Part shown: piece by piece, positions 13,995-18,223 of the stretch
How positions within the stretch are numbered: the stretch's first letter is position 1
How the letters are laid out: every line of letters begins with the position of its first letter
Assembly (NCBI GenBank): GCA_003152255.1
Contig: PLZT01000216.1
Coordinates: 10,584-28,806 of the forward strand
Reading direction: 5' to 3'
Source: Methylocystaceae bacterium
GTDB lineage: Bacteria; Pseudomonadota; Alphaproteobacteria; Rhizobiales; Beijerinckiaceae
DNA length: 18,223 nucleotides
Translations under genes and position numbers: made by a program
The notes under the pieces: generated by a model
Database searches by the model: none
What the model saw: the letters and a program-made list of their open reading frames with translations, nothing else
Told to the model about the DNA's origin: nothing

Positions 13995-16900
13995 ATGAGC
14001 AGACCAATCAACATTTTGCATCTGACAGATTTTCACTATTCCAAACGGAAAGAACATGATCAGAGAATCGTCATCGACGCGCTGTTGGCCGATATTGCAA
14101 AGCTCAGCGACGGAACATTGAAGCCGGATTTGATCGTCTTTTCGGGCGATCTCGTCGATAATGCGGACGAGGAGAGTATTTATGACCTTTTCTTTGACTC
14201 GCTGCTGGAGCCTCTTTCAAAAGTTGCGCGGTGCGGCGAGTCGCGAATAGTCATTTCCGCCGGAAACCACGATGCTCATCGTTCATTTGTTCAGAAGGAT
14301 AAGCACAGGCTCGACGGATTGGCAATTAATCTCACGGACCGCACAAATCTCAACAACGAGTATAGCAGCGGTGCGCTGGCCAACATGGTCGGGGAAAAAT
14401 TCAAGGGGTTCTTGGATCTGCGGAGTTACATTGGAGAGCATGCCGTGGTCTTCAAGAACGCTGTGTCGTCAGTGTATGGATTCCCTGATTTGAACCTCTC
14501 TGTCGTAGAGTTAAATAGCGCATGGATGGGCTATACCGGCCTCGATAAAATCAGGGATGAGCGAAAGCTGCTGATACCGGAGGCCGCGATATACGATGCG
14601 CTTCGCCATGTACCAGAAGCGCACGCAGCGATGCTCGTAACTCACCACCCATCGAATTGGCTTGCCGAGTTCTGCGAATCCGATTTTCTCAATGCGATGG
14701 ATGGAAAGTTCAGGCTCGCGTTGTTCGGCCACATGCACGAATCCCGACCTCAGCAAGTGGGCACATTCAAAGGGACGTGTTTGTTCAATCAAGGTGGTGC
14801 CTTGTACTCCTCACGAGACGATTGGTACATCGGATATTCTTTGCTGCGGCTTGATCCCGTGAGCGGGCATATCGAAGCGCACTTCCGAACATACTTCGAC
14901 AGGCGGCGCGAGTTTGACAGCGCGGTCGATATCGTCGATTCCGGCCGGTTTTTCTCGTCCGACGACGCCAAGGCATTCTTTTACAAGCAGGCGCGGATCA
15001 TAGATCGCCCCTCGGTTCGCGCATGGTGTCATGAGACTGCATTGCCCACCGCCGAGAAGGCATTCAATGAAGGCCTTACGGATCGGAAGGTTTGTGATCT
15101 TTTTGTGCCGCCACCCCTATATATGAAATCAAATTACATGGAGAGGGAGGGGCAAGACGTTGCCGAGCAGGCTGAGGTCAGCATCTCCTTTGATGACCTT
15201 GTTTTTTCTGCGAGCAGTTGTTTGATCGCCGGAAACGCCGAATATGGCAAAACAACACTTCTGCAACAGATCGCGTTAAAACTTTTCCGCGAGCCACAAA
15301 GTGCGGAGCATTTTACTGTTCCCGTTGTTATCAGTTTCGGGCAAATCAAGCGCGGAGAAAATCGAATTGAGGCGTTAATTCGTGAGGCGCTGCCAGACCT
15401 CCCTGATGGCTGTACGGTCCAAGGGCTTTTGAATGAGGGGCTGGTAACGGTTCTTTGCGACGACGTTTTTCAAGCGGACGGCGTACGCTACCCTCTTCTT
15501 CGTCAGTTCGTGACGAAATATTCCAACAACCGTTATATCTTCTCCGTCCCAGCCGGTCGCAACGATCGGTATTTGACTTCCGTCGACACGGAGTTGCCGA
15601 TAAGATTTGAAGTTGTTTCGATCCATTCGCTTCGGCGTAGGGATATGCGCACGCTCGTCAAGAAATGGGATACCGACCACCGGTTGGACCAGGACGTGGT
15701 GCTTGACCGGGTGGTCAATGAGATCAAAAGCATGAACGTGCCGTTGACCGCTGTGAATGGCACAATCCTCTTGAGCATTATGGAGGATCAGCCAGATTTT
15801 ACACCGATAAATCGCACTGTTTTGATCGAGCAATTCATAGAGGTCCTTCTCGAGAAGCGCGGTGTCGAGCAAATCGATAGGCGATCGTTCGATTTTCGGA
15901 ATTACATGCATTACCTCGCGCATGTCGCCGGGCACATGGCGGAGAACGATCGCTATGTTCTCGATATGGGGGCCTTGCACCAAATCTCCGGCTCTTATTT
16001 GGATTCGTTGGGGTTCACTCATAAAGCCGAAGATTTGATCGCCCATTGTCTCGAATGCCGTATCTTCGTGAGAAAAGGAAGTGGAGACATCTCGTTTCGT
16101 TACCGTGCGTTCCTTGAGTTTTTCATCGCGAAGCAGATGAAGGAATCTGATCCGTTTAGGACTTGGGTGCTTGACGACGCAAGGTACCTCGGGTTCGTCA
16201 ACGAACTTCAATATTATGCCGGGATCGGTCGCAACGACGAGGCGCTCCTCGAAATGATCGGGGAAAGGTTTGAGGCGCTCACAAACGACTTTTTCAAAGA
16301 ACGGCCTGATCAGAGGATCGTCGAAAACTTTAAGTTGGGCAATTTCGAGAGTTCGGACGATCTGTTGGATGCCGTAGGGGCTCAACTAAGTGCTCCACCG
16401 CTGACCGCATCTGAACGAGACGAAATTCTCGAGGCCGATATTCCGCAGGATGTGGAGGGCCGACAGGAAGTATTTCGACCGAAGCCGGCTGATCCGGCGA
16501 CGCGGTTCTTCACTTGCCTCGTCATCTATTCCAACATCCTGCGGAACTCAGAACTTGTGCCGGACCAGATGAAACGACTCCATCTGTCTCAGGTATTGAA
16601 CGGATGGGGAAATCTGTTTACGGCATCGCTCATTGCGCTTCCGCTTCTTGTAAAGCATCGGCGCATGCGGCTGAACGGAGTCGAATACGTAGTCGCAGTT
16701 CCGAAGCATTTTTCTGATGGCGCGGTGGCCCGGATAATCTTCCTCGATTTCCCCAACGTTATTAGCAAGTTGGTGTGGGCGACGGTTGGTACGCAAAAGC
16801 TTGAGCGTCAGCTTACGGAGCCAAAACTCGTTGAGGCTTCGGAGCCCAAACTCATCACATTCTTCCGACAAGCATTGTGCGTGGATCTCAGGGTTGGCGA

Positions 16901-17171
16901 TTGGCAATCGCGTTTCGAAACCTTCACCGAGGGACTGCGCGATAATCGCTATCTTTTGGAAGGGGCGCTTTGGAAGGCGAATGAAGCATTCACGATCGGC
17001 GTGATGCAAGAGGCCGTCCGGATGAAGCTAGCAAAAACCATGTCGAAAATCATAGCTGCTTTGCAGCATCTACCAAAAAGCGAGAGGGGCAAGCTCGTAT
17101 CGGATCGGATGAGCTTCTATCGCCGGCAAGATCTTATTCGTAGGCTCAAGACCGGCAACGACGAGGAATAG
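13995..17171 (+). CDS. metallophosphoesterase-STAND (NACHT-like) NTPase fusion, candidate defence protein
   Basis: A 1058-residue protein. The N-terminus is a calcineurin-type metallophosphoesterase with all metal-binding motifs: LTDFHY (Asp12, His14), SGDLVD (50-55), GNHDA (90-94), THHP (216-219) and GHMH (245-248). The middle is a P-loop NTPase: Walker A GNAEYGKTT (413-421), Walker B-like LVTVLCDD (483-490) and SVPAGRND as sensor. It is followed by a winged-helix-like PLTAVNGTILLSIMED. The late FRYRAFLEFFIAKQM is the motif typical of NACHT/STAND ATPases. The last ~320 residues are helical and unassigned and could be the sensor. In STAND defence proteins the N-terminal domain is the effector, switched on by NTPase oligomerisation, so a nuclease or phosphodiesterase effector is inferred. 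ATG 13995 (GGGA 9 nt upstream) places the motif at the N-terminus; ATG 13953 is an in-frame alternative. G+C is lower than in the tni genes, suggesting separate acquisition. It is monocistronic. Confidence 0.85.
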   Translation: MSRPINILHLTDFHYSKRKEHDQRIVIDALLADIAKLSDGTLKPDLIVFSGDLVDNADEESIYDLFFDSLLEPLSKVARCGESRIVISAGNHDAHRSFVQKDKHRLDGLAINLTDRTNLNNEYSSGALANMVGEKFKGFLDLRSYIGEHAVVFKNAVSSVYGFPDLNLSVVELNSAWMGYTGLDKIRDERKLLIPEAAIYDALRHVPEAHAAMLVTHHPSNWLAEFCESDFLNAMDGKFRLALFGHMHESRPQQVGTFKGTCLFNQGGALYSSRDDWYIGYSLLRLDPVSGHIEAHFRTYFDRRREFDSAVDIVDSGRFFSSDDAKAFFYKQARIIDRPSVRAWCHETALPTAEKAFNEGLTDRKVCDLFVPPPLYMKSNYMEREGQDVAEQAEVSISFDDLVFSASSCLIAGNAEYGKTTLLQQIALKLFREPQSAEHFTVPVVISFGQIKRGENRIEALIREALPDLPDGCTVQGLLNEGLVTVLCDDVFQADGVRYPLLRQFVTKYSNNRYIFSVPAGRNDRYLTSVDTELPIRFEVVSIHSLRRRDMRTLVKKWDTDHRLDQDVVLDRVVNEIKSMNVPLTAVNGTILLSIMEDQPDFTPINRTVLIEQFIEVLLEKRGVEQIDRRSFDFRNYMHYLAHVAGHMAENDRYVLDMGALHQISGSYLDSLGFTHKAEDLIAHCLECRIFVRKGSGDISFRYRAFLEFFIAKQMKESDPFRTWVLDDARYLGFVNELQYYAGIGRNDEALLEMIGERFEALTNDFFKERPDQRIVENFKLGNFESSDDLLDAVGAQLSAPPLTASERDEILEADIPQDVEGRQEVFRPKPADPATRFFTCLVIYSNILRNSELVPDQMKRLHLSQVLNGWGNLFTASLIALPLLVKHRRMRLNGVEYVVAVPKHFSDGAVARIIFLDFPNVISKLVWATVGTQKLERQLTEPKLVEASEPKLITFFRQALCVDLRVGDWQSRFETFTEGLRDNRYLLEGALWKANEAFTIGVMQEAVRMKLAKTMSKIIAALQHLPKSERGKLVSDRMSFYRRQDLIRRLKTGNDEE

Positions 17172-17240
17172 TTTGGCGGAACCATTCCGATTATGAGGCC
17201 ACGGCGGCGATGCCCGGGCTAATGACGATCGAGTCCTGTC

Positions 17241-17500
17241 GGCCGGAACTAACGAAAGTGCCTTCTGGTACGCATAAGGGGACGGAACGAGAACGGATAG
17301 CCTGTCGGAAAACCCTCGCATCATGGTTTCCGCACAGTTTTCCGTTCCGACAGTGTTTGTCGTACATGGAATCGGCCCGTTTTTGGCCCTTCAGGACAAC
17401 GATCGACGAGCGTCGGGAATCATCTGTTTTCCGCTATCTCACTGACCCGTCGCCATAATTTCCTTATGTGTACCAGAAGGCACTTTCGTTAGTTCTGGCC
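17241..17500. mobile_element. 260-bp element bounded by 39-bp inverted repeats
   Basis: 17241-17279 and 17462-17500 are inverted repeats of 39 bp with two mismatches; the shared core is AACTAACGAAAGTGCCTTCT. The 182-bp interior has no gene but contains a second inverted pair, CTGTCGGAA and TTCCGACAG (about 17302-17353). The size, the long terminal repeats and the lack of coding sequence fit a miniature inverted-repeat element. It lies directly before the Rep-like fragment. A short ~70-bp spacer (17172-17240) separates it from the preceding gene and shows nothing notable. Confidence 0.7.
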
Positions 17501-17502
17501 CT

Positions 17503-17895
17503 ATGTCGCGTTACGTACCTTTGCCGGGACGAACCCAACACGGCGAGGAGGGCGGCTTCTTCGTCGGTTATGAGGGCGTCCGCGAAGGCAAGTCTTTCAC
17601 GAAGATCAAATTCACCTTGTCGAAAACGGCGGCACGCGATGAGCGTGACGGGGTATTGCAGGGCAAAGCGCGCCGCGCGCGCACGTTCGATGCGCCGCCA
17701 CTCACGCCCGGCGCGCCCTATGAGCCGAGCGACGCGGTGTTAGAGCAGGTGCATGCGATCGCGCCAAGCTGGGACCGGCAGGCGTTGCTCGCCCAATATC
17801 GGGAGTGGAGCAAGGGCAAGGCACCTGCGAACAATCCGCACGGCGCGTTTCTCGGCTGGGTGAAGCGGTTCACGAAGGGGAAGGCCGCCGCGTAG
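17503..17895 (+). pseudogene. C-terminal fragment resembling a plasmid replication initiator
   Basis: 130 codons from ATG 17503. The sequence runs FFVGYEGVREGKSFTKIKF, then LSKTAARDERD, then AVLEQVHAIAPSWDRQALL, then YREWSKGKAPANNPHGAFLG, ending in a basic tail. The C-terminal block resembles the end of alphaproteobacterial RepA-type replication initiators, a resemblance recalled from family patterns and not verified. It is short for such a protein. It begins three bases after the inverted-repeat element and has no ribosome binding site, and its frame is open backwards through the repeat. It is therefore probably the 3' part of a gene cut by that element. It may also be an intact small DNA-binding protein. 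Confidence 0.45.
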
Positions 17896-18223
17896 CGGGC
17901 AGGGCAGAGCAGGGGTCCATTGTCGCCACCGCGCCGCGCTTGGTCTTAAAGTAAGCTGATTGAGGACTAGAAATCTGCAATGTCGTTTAGCACCACCAAT
18001 TCCAGCGCGCTCAACGCCTCCCACTCTAAAATGAGCGGGGGGCTACTGTATGTCGGCCTAGACCCAACAGTCGTGGCACCAGCCGCCATTTGGCAGAAAT
18101 GGCAGTGGAGTGACGCTTTTCTGCCAGAACTTCGGGCGCTTTCACACCCGGACGACGCTCCTTGACGCCACTTTTGACATTTCGCCCGCTGAACGGGGTG
18201 TCGGGAGCCATCTTGGCTTGAGA
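17896..18223. other. gene-free right margin with a hairpin
   Basis: No convincing gene on either strand. A stem TGGCAGAA / TTCTGCCA (18091-18126, 20-nt loop) with a nearby direct ATGGCAG is the only structure seen. Being next to a Rep-like gene it could belong to an origin region, but I see no regular iteron array. Confidence 0.3.

Noticed and set aside
17980..18211. About 61-codon frames on both strands at the right edge
   Set aside because: They overlap each other in antisense, have no ribosome binding site, and show no protein-like motif.

Overview
The window reads as a mobile, accessory stretch of a high-G+C alphaproteobacterium, possibly on a plasmid or at a contig end. The tni genes are strongly G+C-rich, an IS630-family remnant is present, and the right edge carries what looks like the 3' part of a plasmid replication-initiator gene. 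The taxonomic call is an inference from composition and gene content; no rRNA, tRNA or housekeeping gene is present to confirm it. Base 1 opens with a poly-A run that looks like a contig-end artefact.

Layout. (1) 177-2786, minus strand: a compact overlapping operon of a small upstream ORF, an ADP-ribosyltransferase-like protein with WHYT and WGGE motifs, a class III nucleotidyl-cyclase-like protein, and a DUF4238 protein. A (CAATTCA)n heptamer tandem repeat lies just upstream. This looks like a defence- or signalling-type module that I cannot match to a named system. (2) 2924-4103: a dead IS630-family insertion sequence. (3) 4255-4726: broken remnants of a universal stress protein gene and of a short unknown gene. 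(4) 4776-13669: a nest of Tn7/Tn5053-like transposon material. Element A (4937-8703) carries tniA-tniB-tniQ with TGTCGG ends, and its tniA is frameshifted by an 11-bp deletion. A 502-bp internally deleted relative (8723-9224) sits next to it and cuts off the 3' end of the tniQ of a second, divergent tniA-tniB-tniQ element (element B, 9225-13042, TGTC-ATTCGCG-type ends). To the right of element B are a 287-bp non-autonomous relative (13048-13334), another left-end remnant (13340-13394), and a 275-bp non-autonomous element of a third end type (TGTCAG, 13395-13669). (5) 13995-17171: a large single-gene protein fusing a metallophosphoesterase to a STAND/NACHT-type NTPase, with lower G+C than its surroundings and a good candidate for an anti-phage protein. 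(6) 17241-17500: a 260-bp element with 39-bp inverted repeats, abutting the Rep-like fragment (17503-17895). The last ~330 bp hold no gene I can support.

How it fits together: two putative defence or signalling loci flank a pile of transposons that carry no cargo of their own. TniA (DDE transposase), TniB (AAA+ regulator) and TniQ (target selection) of each element would act on that element's own arrays of ~20-bp end repeats. Element B keeps intact TniA and TniB but a damaged TniQ; element A keeps intact TniB and TniQ but a broken TniA. Neither looks autonomously active as it stands. The end-to-end, same-orientation packing with exact 5-bp gaps is the most unusual structural feature.
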